A stretch of DNA of 64,000 nucleotides from positions 62,001 through 126,000 of the forward strand of contig CALAIW010000023.1 in NCBI GenBank assembly GCA_937922705.1. The letters are read 5' to 3'. The position numbers and the translations under genes were made by a program. The notes beneath the pieces were generated by a model. That model saw only the letters and a program-made list of their open reading frames with translations, ran no database searches and was not told the DNA's origin. This DNA is from an uncultured bacterium (GTDB lineage: Bacteria; Atribacterota; Atribacteria; Atribacterales; Caldatribacteriaceae). This document shows, piece by piece, positions 9,539 through 16,762 of this stretch (its first letter is position 1; the number at the start of each line of letters is the position of its first letter).

Positions 9539-10113
9539 GGTTTTTTGGGTTTTTGCGGCGACGGGATCCAGTTGAGATTGTGGTGATATTTTGTGGGGCT
9601 GTTCTTGTGGTGGTTTTTTCGTTCTTTACTGCTCGGGGAGATCTTGACCGATATGTGGAATTTCTTTTGACCCGAGAAATTCCACCCCTTGTGGAAATCG
9701 TGGAAAAGGAAGAGGTGGTTCCTGTATCGCCTCTTGAGCAATGGGCCCAAGAGTTTTCCGAAGTTTCTCCTTTGCCTCTCGCGCCGTCGCCTTCGCCCCA
9801 GAAAGTGCAACAAAAGACGGAGGAGAAACCAATGCCGCGAAAAACGAAGGAGCAACCAGTTGCACCGTCCCCAAGTGTGCAGCCTCAACCCTCTCCAAAG
9901 GAGAGGGTCTTTCTTCAGGCAGGGGCGTTTTCTCAAGAGAGGAATGCACAGGCTATGGTAGATACCCTCCGACGATTTGGGTATAATGCAGTTATTGAGC
10001 GGGTTTCAGGGATGTATCGCGTACGGGTTTACGGATTTTCCTCACTCGAGGAGGCCAAAAGGGCAGCGGCAAAACTTCGTTCTCAGGGTATAGAGTGCTT
10101 TGCGGGAAAATGA
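9535..10113 (+). CDS. membrane-anchored SPOR-domain protein
   Basis: This 192-residue protein has a short basic N-terminus and one transmembrane helix (about residues 13-33). A long Pro/Ser/Lys/Glu-rich linker follows. The C-terminal SPOR domain (about 122-192) starts at FLQAGAFSQ and ends at GIECFAGK. SPOR domains bind peptidoglycan strands stripped of stem peptides and often localise to the division site, so the protein probably spans the membrane with SPOR outside. Its ATG overlaps the valS stop. A strong hairpin sits inside the gene at the linker/SPOR boundary (9888-9908). Confidence 0.85.
   Translation: MRFFGFLRRRDPVEIVVIFCGAVLVVVFSFFTARGDLDRYVEFLLTREIPPLVEIVEKEEVVPVSPLEQWAQEFSEVSPLPLAPSPSPQKVQQKTEEKPMPRKTKEQPVAPSPSVQPQPSPKERVFLQAGAFSQERNAQAMVDTLRRFGYNAVIERVSGMYRVRVYGFSSLEEAKRAAAKLRSQGIECFAGK
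9888..9908 (+). repeat. intragenic 9-bp stem with 3-base loop
   Basis: Arms ACCCTCTCC (9888-9896) and GGAGAGGGT (9900-9908) are perfect complements around AAA, followed by CTTTCTTC. It looks like a weak intrinsic terminator or RNA-processing stem inside the SPOR gene, at the point where the linker ends. It could also be a chance product of a CCTCTCC / GGAGAG-rich coding stretch. Confidence 0.5.
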
Positions 10114-10131
10114 GGGGAGAGAAGAAAGAAG

Positions 10132-10485
10132 ATGACACTTCGAGAAGTTAAGGAGATTCTTGAAGCTGATGTCCTAGCGTGTGAAGAGCTTCTTGATCGA
10201 GAGCCAAAGTCAGCTTGTGGGAGTGATCTTTTGAGTGATGTTTTAGCCTTCACTAGGGAAAATTCCTTGCTCCTTACTGGCCTCACTAATCCTCAGGTGA
10301 TTCGTACTGCTGAAATGAGTGACCTCATTGGGATTGTCTTTGTGCGTGGTAAGCGCCCAGAGCCTGCAACGATTGAGTTAGCCATTATGAAAAAGATCCC
10401 CCTCCTGGCAACCCGTCTTCCTATGTACGAAGCATGTGGAAGGCTCTATATGCGGGGGCTTAGGGGTTGCAGCGAAGTGGAATGA
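10132..10485 (+). CDS. DRTGG-domain protein 1
   Basis: A single-domain protein of 117 residues. It resembles the DRTGG domain, found next to CBS domains and in phosphotransacetylase and pyrophosphatase proteins, where it probably senses ligands or mediates contacts. The visible core is ACGSDLLSDVLAF followed by LLTGLTNPQVIRTAEM, with EACGRLYMRG near the end. It is a paralogue of the gene at 12251. The pair flanks an anti-sigma-like ATPase and a hydrogenase-like protein, so a role in the same signalling unit is likely. The ligand is unknown. Confidence 0.75.
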   Translation: MTLREVKEILEADVLACEELLDREPKSACGSDLLSDVLAFTRENSLLLTGLTNPQVIRTAEMSDLIGIVFVRGKRPEPATIELAIMKKIPLLATRLPMYEACGRLYMRGLRGCSEVE

Positions 10486-10922
10486 CTGATGAAAAACCCC
10501 TCATCGAGCTTGAGCGGAAGATTGAGGGAGGGGATTTTCAAAGTGCTGGGGATGTTTCCAGTGAGCTTAAAAGGATTCTCCAACAGATTGGTTTTCCTCC
10601 TTCTTTTAGCCGCCGGGTGGTTATTGCTGCATATGAAGCAGAAATGAATGTTGTCATCCATGCCTGGCGGGGGGTATTTCGAGCTTGGATATTTCCACGT
10701 TACGTCCATATTGAGGTAGACGATGAAGGTCCAGGGATTCCAGATCTTGAGCTTGCCTTTCAAGAGGGATACTCAACAGCTCCTCCCCATATACGGGAAA
10801 TGGGCTTTGGGGCAGGGTATGGACTTTCAAACATGAAAAAGTGTTCCGATCGTCTCGAAATCGATACTCGTGTCGGTGAGGGAACGAAGGTTACCATGGA
10901 TTTCTTTGTACGCGACGTGTAA
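10482..10922 (+). CDS. anti-sigma-factor-type ATP-binding protein (HATPase_c)
   Basis: A 146-residue GHKL-fold ATPase of the RsbW/SpoIIAB type. I start it at ATG 10482, which overlaps the stop of the DRTGG gene (ATGA). A TTG five codons upstream is a weaker option. The N-box region is VVIAAYEAEMNVVIHA, where Glu and Asn bind Mg-ATP. The G1 box is VDDEGPGIPD and the G2 region GAGYGLSNMKKCSD. Such proteins phosphorylate anti-sigma antagonists or sequester sigma factors, but no antagonist or sigma gene is nearby. Its position in front of the hydrogenase-like gene suggests it relays that protein's state. Confidence 0.85.
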   Translation: MTDEKPLIELERKIEGGDFQSAGDVSSELKRILQQIGFPPSFSRRVVIAAYEAEMNVVIHAWRGVFRAWIFPRYVHIEVDDEGPGIPDLELAFQEGYSTAPPHIREMGFGAGYGLSNMKKCSDRLEIDTRVGEGTKVTMDFFVRDV

Positions 10923-10932
10923 GGTGGGAAAA

Positions 10933-12288
10933 GTGGACGTTTGCCACTCTGTTTTTCTTGATGAGGAGAAATGCAAGGGTTGTACCCACTGTATCCGACG
11001 TTGCCCCACGGAGGCTATCCGGGTTAAGAATGGAAAAGCGCGCATTGACGAAGAGCGATGCATTGATTGTGGAGAGTGTGTAAGAACCTGTCCGAATCAT
11101 GCAAAATACGCTCAGACCGATTCCCTTGAAGCTATCCAGAGTTTTGCTTACCGAATTGCTCTTCCTGCTCCAGCTTTTTATGCACAGTTTAAGTTTACCA
11201 TTCCTCTGGGAAAGGTTCTCAACGGGCTTTTGCGTCTTGGATTTCACGAAGTATTTGAAGTTGCAAGAGGTGCTGAAATTCTTGCAGCAGAGATTACCCG
11301 CTTTCTAGAACGGAAAGACCTTATCCTCCCAGTTATTTCCTCTGCCTGTCCTGCAGTGGTGCGACTTGTAGAGGTAAAATTTCCCTCTCTTCTCGATAAC
11401 CTTCTCCCCTTGGACTCACCCCTGGGGGTAGCGGCAAAAATCGCTCGTCTCGAAGCCCTCAAAAAAGGGTATCAACCAGAGGAAGTAGGGGTGTTTTTTA
11501 TCACTCCCTGTCCAGCTAAAGTCACCGAAGCTCGCCAAAGTGGCAAAGGGCTGGGACGCATTGATGGAGCCATTTCCATGGCAAGTGTATACACGCGCCT
11601 TGCAAACGAACTGCATCTTGTAGAGGACATTCCGGATCTTCAGATTGCAGGGTTTAAGGGCATTGGTTGGGCTCGCTCCGGAGGAGAGCAAGAGTCTCTT
11701 GGTGAAGGAGAGTACATGGCTGTTGATGGTATTCATAACGTCATCTCGGTTTTTGAGAAAATTGAGGTGGGAGAGCTCAAGGGTGTTGTATACTGCGAAG
11801 CTCAAGCCTGTGTGGGAGGGTGTGTTGGGGGAGTGCTGGCTGTTCAGAATCCTTTTATTGCCAAAGTTAATGTGAATCACCTCATGAAGAAATACAGTGT
11901 TTTTCGTCCCTGGAGAGAAGAAGAGATGAAAGCTTGGCGGGAGGCCCGTGTTTTCATTCGCGAAAGGGCTTACGAAGCGAAAGAGGTTATGAGACTGGAT
12001 CGGGATTTCCAAAGGGCGATGGAAAAGTATCAACAAATAGAGCATCTCCTTTCGCGTCTGCCAGGTCTTGATTGTGGGGCTTGTGGATCTCCAACGTGTA
12101 GAGCCCTGGCTGAAGATGTGGTGCAGGGAAAAGCTGAAGAAGTGGATTGCCCATTTCTGCTTCGAGACAACATGCTTGAGTTGGCAAGAGAAATTTATGC
12201 CTTAGCAAGTAGAGTTCCTCAAACTATGTCTCGCAAAAGGGGGGAGGATATTGGCGGTTCGGATTCAGGACCTTGTGCAGCCTCTTGA
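10933..12288 (+). CDS. [FeFe]-hydrogenase-like iron-sulfur protein, probable redox/H2 sensor
   Basis: This 451-residue protein has an N-terminal two-[4Fe-4S] ferredoxin domain with CKGCTHCIRRCP (from residue 14) and CIDCGECVRTCP (from residue 43). The [FeFe]-hydrogenase H-cluster domain follows. The C-terminal four-cysteine FeS domain begins near residue 381 with CGACGSPTC. All four H-cluster cysteines are present: SSACP (near 139), TPCPAK (near 192) and CVGGC (near 293-297). The usual first motif TSCCP reads SSACP, so the proton-relay cysteine is alanine, and MPC reads TPC. That points to a sensory or slow enzyme. The start is GTG 10933 after AAGGTGGG; an upstream open stretch overlaps the previous gene and is unlikely. 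Confidence 0.85.
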   Translation: MDVCHSVFLDEEKCKGCTHCIRRCPTEAIRVKNGKARIDEERCIDCGECVRTCPNHAKYAQTDSLEAIQSFAYRIALPAPAFYAQFKFTIPLGKVLNGLLRLGFHEVFEVARGAEILAAEITRFLERKDLILPVISSACPAVVRLVEVKFPSLLDNLLPLDSPLGVAAKIARLEALKKGYQPEEVGVFFITPCPAKVTEARQSGKGLGRIDGAISMASVYTRLANELHLVEDIPDLQIAGFKGIGWARSGGEQESLGEGEYMAVDGIHNVISVFEKIEVGELKGVVYCEAQACVGGCVGGVLAVQNPFIAKVNVNHLMKKYSVFRPWREEEMKAWREARVFIRERAYEAKEVMRLDRDFQRAMEKYQQIEHLLSRLPGLDCGACGSPTCRALAEDVVQGKAEEVDCPFLLRDNMLELAREIYALASRVPQTMSRKRGEDIGGSDSGPCAAS

Positions 12289-12610
12289 AGCAACGGTTCT
12301 CGTTCCTGGAGATATGGGGCGAGAAATCCATGGAGGGTACTGTGGTGATCTTCTCAGCGATTGTATTGCCAATGCGGTGGAAGGAAGTGTTTGGGTTACA
12401 GTGCAATCGCACCCTAACATTATTGCTGTAGCCGTTCTTGTAGGCATTCCCTGTGTGGTCATAGTCAATAACTACGATGTTGATGAACAGACCCTTGCTC
12501 GCGCTCAAAATGAAGGTATAACGGTTCTGCGTACCCCTTTGAGTGCTTTTGAAGCTGTTTCCCGCCTGGCGTCCTTAGGTATACCAGGAAAGAAGCGGCG
12601 TGAATCATAA
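12251..12610 (+). CDS. DRTGG-domain protein 2
   Basis: A 119-residue single-domain protein related to the one at 10132; both share a GDLLSD/SDLLSD core and an EA(V/C)xxL segment near the end. It starts at TTG 12251 behind GGGGAGG and overlaps the hydrogenase-like gene by 38 bases, so the two are translated together. It probably works with the sensor and the anti-sigma-like ATPase; the biochemical role is unknown. Confidence 0.75.
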   Translation: MAVRIQDLVQPLEATVLVPGDMGREIHGGYCGDLLSDCIANAVEGSVWVTVQSHPNIIAVAVLVGIPCVVIVNNYDVDEQTLARAQNEGITVLRTPLSAFEAVSRLASLGIPGKKRRES

Positions 12611-13340
12611 AGGTTTTGTGGCCGACCTCCATATCCACACAGTTCTTTCCCCTTGTGCGCAGAGGGACATGTTGCCTCATTGTATTATCCTTGAGGCGCT
12701 TGAAAGAGGCATCGATATTATTGCCATCACCGATCACAATGCTTGTGGGAACGTGGGACTTGCAGTTCGCCTGGGAGAACGATTTGGTCTTTGGGTCGTT
12801 CCTGGGATTGAGGTAGAAACGAAAGAGGAGGTCCATCTTCTTGGGTATTTTCCAACCTATGAGCATCTTTTGAGATTTAACCGCGTAGTGGATGTGTATC
12901 TCCCTTCTGTGTCCCTCAATAAGGCCGTATGGGGAGAGGAATGGATTATTGGTGAAGACGGGAGCGTGGTTGCTGAAAAAAATACCCTCCTTACAGTCTC
13001 TCTTTGTCTTTCCCTTGAGGAAGTGGTTGAAGAAATATGGCGCTTTGAAGGGGTCCCAGTTCTTGCCCATATTGACAGGAAAACACAGAGTGTTTTTTCT
13101 CAACTTGGCTTTATTCCCCCTGGACTTACGGTAAGGGTACTTGAAGTCTCTCCTTGGGCTTCTCCTGAAGAAGTTGCAAAGAATCTCGCCCTTTCTGGAT
13201 ATCGCTTTCTTAGTTCTTCTGATGCTCATGCTCTTTCAGAGATTGGCCGACGGGTAACCCTCTTTCAGATGCCTGTTTGTTCCTGGGATGAATTCCTCCT
13301 TGCTCTCTTTGGTGAACGGGGACGGGATATGCAAACGTAA
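12600..13340 (+). CDS. PHP-domain phosphoesterase
   Basis: A 246-residue PHP-fold protein, probably a metal-dependent phosphoesterase. The metal-binding motifs are in order: DLHIHTVLSP (residues 9-18), ITDHNACGN, GIEVETKEEVHLLGYF, VLAHIDR and SSDAHAL. The start is GTG 12600 and overlaps the preceding DRTGG gene by 11 bases. PHP proteins of this size often hydrolyse nucleotides or small phosphates. Its place as last gene of the hydrogenase-like signalling unit suggests it turns over the messenger or phosphoprotein of the pathway, which is inference. Confidence 0.85.
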   Translation: MNHKGFVADLHIHTVLSPCAQRDMLPHCIILEALERGIDIIAITDHNACGNVGLAVRLGERFGLWVVPGIEVETKEEVHLLGYFPTYEHLLRFNRVVDVYLPSVSLNKAVWGEEWIIGEDGSVVAEKNTLLTVSLCLSLEEVVEEIWRFEGVPVLAHIDRKTQSVFSQLGFIPPGLTVRVLEVSPWASPEEVAKNLALSGYRFLSSSDAHALSEIGRRVTLFQMPVCSWDEFLLALFGERGRDMQT

Positions 13341-13366
13341 AACACCTGTTCAATTTCCCTCCCTTG

Positions 13367-13375
13367 TGGTATAAG
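13367..13375 (+). promoter_or_regulatory. extended -10 promoter element for the mraZ/dcw operon
   Basis: TGG followed by TATAAG (13370-13375) forms an extended -10 element. The -35 region 17 bases upstream (TGTTCA) is poor. It is in the short gap between the PHP gene and mraZ, and the transcript would begin near base 13382, within the repeat array. Confidence 0.5.
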
Positions 13376-13377
13376 GT

Positions 13378-13417
13378 AAAGTGGTGCCAAGGGGAGCAAA
13401 GTGGAGGAAGGGGGAGG
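13378..13417 (+). promoter_or_regulatory. four 10-bp tandem repeats, probable MraZ operator
   Basis: Four units of exactly ten bases follow each other: AAAGTGGTGC, CAAGGGGAGC, AAAGTGGAGG and AAGGGGGAGG. Units 1 and 3 contain AAAGTGG, the box reported for MraZ in Mollicutes. The 10-base spacing of GTGG/GGGG cores matches the direct-repeat operators of E. coli MraZ. The array runs from just after the -10 box to the mraZ ribosome-binding site, so bound MraZ could block both transcription and translation. Binding itself is inferred. Confidence 0.7.
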
Positions 13418-13420
13418 GTT

Positions 13421-13852
13421 GTGTTCGTTGGGCAATATGCCCATACTGTGGATGAGAAGGGCCGCATTATTCTGCCCAGCGCTTTTCGCGACATGCTCCA
13501 AGGAACTCTCTACCTCTCCCGAGGGATTGAACGGTGTATTTTTTTGTACCCTGAGGACTCTTGGAAGCATCTTTACGAAAAGATTACCTCTCTCTCCTTA
13601 ACTCGAAAGGAAACCCGGGATTTTGCTCGGCTTTTTCTTGCTACCGTTGCCTTAGTTACCCCTGACAGTCAGGGTCGTATTTCTCTTCCGGCGTACCTTC
13701 GAGAGTACGCGCGTATTGGGAGACGTGTTGTCCTTATAGGTGTTGGAACAAGGGTTGAAATCTGGGACGAGGAGCTTTGGAAGGAGTATACAAGCGTTAC
13801 AGAAGAACGATTCTCAGAAATCTGTGAACACATTGTGGATACGGGGATATGA
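13421..13852 (+). CDS. mraZ: transcriptional regulator MraZ
   Basis: MraZ is the AbrB-like DNA-binding protein that heads the dcw cluster and controls it. I start it at GTG 13421, right after the GGGGGAGG run, giving 143 residues, the usual size. The frame is open 19 codons further up, but that part lies in the operator array. The two swapped-hairpin halves are visible as AHTVDEKGRIILP (from about residue 7) and DSQGRISLPAYLREY (from about residue 80). It overlaps rsmH by four bases (ATGA). Confidence 0.92.
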   Translation: MFVGQYAHTVDEKGRIILPSAFRDMLQGTLYLSRGIERCIFLYPEDSWKHLYEKITSLSLTRKETRDFARLFLATVALVTPDSQGRISLPAYLREYARIGRRVVLIGVGTRVEIWDEELWKEYTSVTEERFSEICEHIVDTGI

Positions 13853-14736
13853 CCCAGTTTTTCCACGAACCAGTTATGGTGGAAGAGGTTTGTCGTTTCC
13901 TTCTTTGCGGTGATGGTGTTTATGTAGATGCTACCATTGGTGGTGGGGGACATGCAAGGGCTTTTCTTGAGCGGCTGGGCCAGAATTCGGTTCTTGTGGG
14001 CATCGACCGAGACAGAGAGGCCCTTGAAGTGGCGCAAAAGACCCTCTCCTCCTTCGCTCCACGGGTGTTACTCGTACACGGGCGCTTTTCTGAGTTGCGG
14101 AAAGTTCTCGATTCCCTTGGTATTCCAAAAGTGCGAGGGATTTTCTTCGACCTGGGTGTTTCCTCATGGCAACTTGAGGAAGGTCGAAGAGGGTTCAGTT
14201 TCTCTAAGGAAGGACCTCTGGATATGAGGATGGATGCTTCCTCTGGGAAAACGGCTTACGATCTCCTCCACTCCCTCTCTGAAGAGGAACTTGCCGATCT
14301 TTTCTTTCGTTTTGGAGAAGAACGTTATGCTCGCCACGTCGCTCGTACTATTGTAGCATACCGCAGAAAAAAGCCCATCACTACCACGACGGAACTTGCT
14401 TCCCTTGTTTCTCGTGTTATTCCTCGGAGAAGGATGCATCCTGCTACGCGGATTTTCCTGGCTCTCCGGATTGCGGTAAACGAAGAGCTCGATGAACTTG
14501 AAAAAGGACTTCGTGAGCTTCCCGATGTCCTTGAGGAAGGAGGGAGGGTAGTCGTTCTCAGTTACCATTCCCTCGAAGACCGCCTTGTGAAGAGATTTTT
14601 TCGGGAGTGTCCTGTGTTGCGAAGTATTACCAAGAAACCTGTTCTTCCCTCGCAAGAAGAGGTGTGTCGGAATCCTCGAGCTCGAAGTGCTCGTTTGCGT
14701 GCTGCAGAAAAAGTTTGCTTGGAGGTAGTGTCGTGA
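13849..14736 (+). CDS. rsmH: 16S rRNA (cytosine-1402-N4) methyltransferase
   Basis: RsmH methylates C1402 of 16S rRNA in the decoding centre. The 295-residue protein has the N-terminal FHEPVMVEEV motif. The SAM-binding segment is VDATIGGGGHARAFLE (about residues 26-41), and FDLGVSSWQLEE is near residue 104. The C-terminus contains SYHSLEDRLVKRFFR. Its ATG overlaps the mraZ stop and its TGA overlaps the ftsL GTG, as expected in a tightly coupled dcw operon. Confidence 0.97.
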   Translation: MTQFFHEPVMVEEVCRFLLCGDGVYVDATIGGGGHARAFLERLGQNSVLVGIDRDREALEVAQKTLSSFAPRVLLVHGRFSELRKVLDSLGIPKVRGIFFDLGVSSWQLEEGRRGFSFSKEGPLDMRMDASSGKTAYDLLHSLSEEELADLFFRFGEERYARHVARTIVAYRRKKPITTTTELASLVSRVIPRRRMHPATRIFLALRIAVNEELDELEKGLRELPDVLEEGGRVVVLSYHSLEDRLVKRFFRECPVLRSITKKPVLPSQEEVCRNPRARSARLRAAEKVCLEVVS

Positions 14737-15068
14737 GACGGATGGTACTGTTTTTTGGGGGGTCGCTTCTCCTTTTCTTTGTTATAGCTTTGGCGTACCT
14801 TGGTTTACAGGCCCTTGTTCTTGAGAAGAGTTTTCTTGTGGCGCAGAAAAGAGCTATTCTTGAAGATCTTATCGCTCAGAGAGAAAAACTCGTTGTTGAG
14901 GTTGCCGAACTTTCTTCCCTTGAGCGGATTAGGACCATTGCTACAGAGCGTCTCGGTATGGTTCCTCCAGAACGTGTTGTGTACGCTGTGGTGGGAAAGG
15001 AGATTTTGGGAAAGAACGAAGGTGAAACATACCTTGTGCACCAAAAACCTGAAAGTGGAGAGAGGTAG
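14733..15068 (+). CDS. ftsL: cell division protein FtsL (septum-formation initiator family)
   Basis: A 111-residue bitopic membrane protein. The start is GTG 14733, which overlaps the rsmH stop (GTGA) and follows GGAGGTAG. A transmembrane helix covers about residues 5-27. After it comes an external leucine-rich coiled coil, with an ATERLGMVPPERVVY segment typical of FtsL/DivIC proteins. It would join FtsQ and a DivIC-like partner to activate FtsW-FtsI. Sequence conservation in this family is weak, so the call rests on size, topology and position between rsmH and ftsI. Confidence 0.85.
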   Translation: MRRMVLFFGGSLLLFFVIALAYLGLQALVLEKSFLVAQKRAILEDLIAQREKLVVEVAELSSLERIRTIATERLGMVPPERVVYAVVGKEILGKNEGETYLVHQKPESGER

Positions 15069-15070
15069 GT

Positions 15071-16762
15071 GTGCTCTCCCAGAAATTTGTTGCACGGGCG
15101 GTTTTTTTGGGTTTTCTTTTCCTTGCCACTCTTGGAATTATTGGGTTTCGCCTCTTTTCTCTTCAGGTTCTTAACCATGGATTCTACCGCAATGAGGTTG
15201 CTGGTCGTTTTACACTTGACGAGCTTCTTGCTCTTCGTGGAGACATTGTTGATCGCAACGGTGAAATACTCGCAAGAGACGTCGAAACGCTTACCGTATG
15301 TGCTTGTCCTCGCTTGATTCGGGATCCTGATTTGGTGGCCGTTCAGCTTGCCCCCCTTCTTTCGGTTGATGCAGAAGAACTCCGCAAGCGTCTTACTTTG
15401 GATGCTTCTTTCGTCGTTTTACAAACACGCCTTCCTGCGGTCCTTGGAGATGCGCTAAGGAAAATGCGAATAGATGGTATTTACTGGGTTCGAGAAGCAC
15501 AACGGTTCTATCCCAAAGCTCCTCTTGGGAGTTCGATTCTCGGTTTTGTAGGAAAAGATCGAAAGGGTCTTGAAGGGCTTGAATATATGTTTAATGACTT
15601 TCTTGAAGGGAGAAGCGGATATATTACCTTCGAACGCGATGCTTTGGGTCAAGAAATTCCTACGACAGTCGTCATACACCCTCCTGAAAAAGGGAAAAAT
15701 CTCCATATAACCATTGACACGACCATCCAGTTCTTTACTGAAGAGGCGCTGAATCGGGCTATAGAGAGAACCAAGGCAAAGCGGGGGGTTATTATCGTTA
15801 ACGATCCTAAAACTGGTGATATTCTTGCGATAGCTTCGTATCCAAGCTTCAATAACCAATTTTTTGAGGACTTTCCTCCAGAGAGCTGGCGAAACCATGC
15901 AGTACATATGGTTATGGAGCCTGGATCCACGGTTAAGCCCCTTGTTCTTGCCGCAGCCTTGGAAGAAAAGGCTGTTTCTTTGGGTGACACGCTGTACTGT
16001 CCTGGAGGGATACGGGTTCACAACCACTGGGTACGATGCATAAAGACTCACGGCCAGGAAAGCCTTGAGGATGTGTTGATTAACTCCTGTAACACTGGTA
16101 TTATCTCCATAGCCCAGAAATTGGGAAAAGAAAGGTTATATAAGTATTTGAAGGACTTTGGGTTTGGGGAAAAGACTGGTCTCTCTCTTCCCGGAGAAGA
16201 AAAGGGGTTGCTGCGCCGGCCAGAAAGGTGGTCTCTTCTCTCTATTGGTGCAGTGCCTATAGGGCAGGAAATAATGGTAACTCCTATGCAGCTTCTCAGT
16301 GCGCTTTCGAGTATTGCTAATAAGGGTGTTCTTATGCAACCTCGTCTCGTGAAAGAGATAACCGATGGTTATGGCAATGTAGTCCATGAATTTCCTCCTC
16401 ATCCAGTACGAAGAGTCGTGTCAGAAAAAACCGCGAATCTTGTCCTTTCTATGATGGAGAAAGTGGTAGAAAAGGGAACTGGGAAAAAGGCCCAAGTTAG
16501 GGGATACCGTATTGCGGGGAAGACTGGAACCGGACAGAAAGCTGGTCCAGGGGGCAAGTATGCTCCTGGAGCTTACTACTCGTCTTTTGTGGGGTTTTTC
16601 CCCCTTCCAGAACCTCGTTTTGGGGTTCTTGTGGTTCTTGATGAGCCAGAAGGGGAATACTATGGAGGAGACATCGCCGCGCCAGTGTTCCAAGAAGTGG
16701 CTGAGAATATTCTTCGATATCGGGGAGTAATTTCAGAGGGGTCGGAGGTTGAGACTTTTTGA
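15071..16762 (+). CDS. ftsI: division-specific peptidoglycan transpeptidase (class B PBP)
   Basis: This is the septal D,D-transpeptidase that cross-links peptidoglycan. It has a short basic N-terminus and one transmembrane helix (about residues 8-30). The PBP dimerisation domain begins near RGDIVDRNGEILA. The transpeptidase domain has GSTVKP (SxxK, serine near 286), SCNTG (SxN, near 339) and KTGTG (near 483). At 563 residues it has no C-terminal PASTA repeats, unlike SpoVD or PBP2x. The start is GTG 15071, two bases after the ftsL stop. Confidence 0.95.
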   Translation: MLSQKFVARAVFLGFLFLATLGIIGFRLFSLQVLNHGFYRNEVAGRFTLDELLALRGDIVDRNGEILARDVETLTVCACPRLIRDPDLVAVQLAPLLSVDAEELRKRLTLDASFVVLQTRLPAVLGDALRKMRIDGIYWVREAQRFYPKAPLGSSILGFVGKDRKGLEGLEYMFNDFLEGRSGYITFERDALGQEIPTTVVIHPPEKGKNLHITIDTTIQFFTEEALNRAIERTKAKRGVIIVNDPKTGDILAIASYPSFNNQFFEDFPPESWRNHAVHMVMEPGSTVKPLVLAAALEEKAVSLGDTLYCPGGIRVHNHWVRCIKTHGQESLEDVLINSCNTGIISIAQKLGKERLYKYLKDFGFGEKTGLSLPGEEKGLLRRPERWSLLSIGAVPIGQEIMVTPMQLLSALSSIANKGVLMQPRLVKEITDGYGNVVHEFPPHPVRRVVSEKTANLVLSMMEKVVEKGTGKKAQVRGYRIAGKTGTGQKAGPGGKYAPGAYYSSFVGFFPLPEPRFGVLVVLDEPEGEYYGGDIAAPVFQEVAENILRYRGVISEGSEVETF

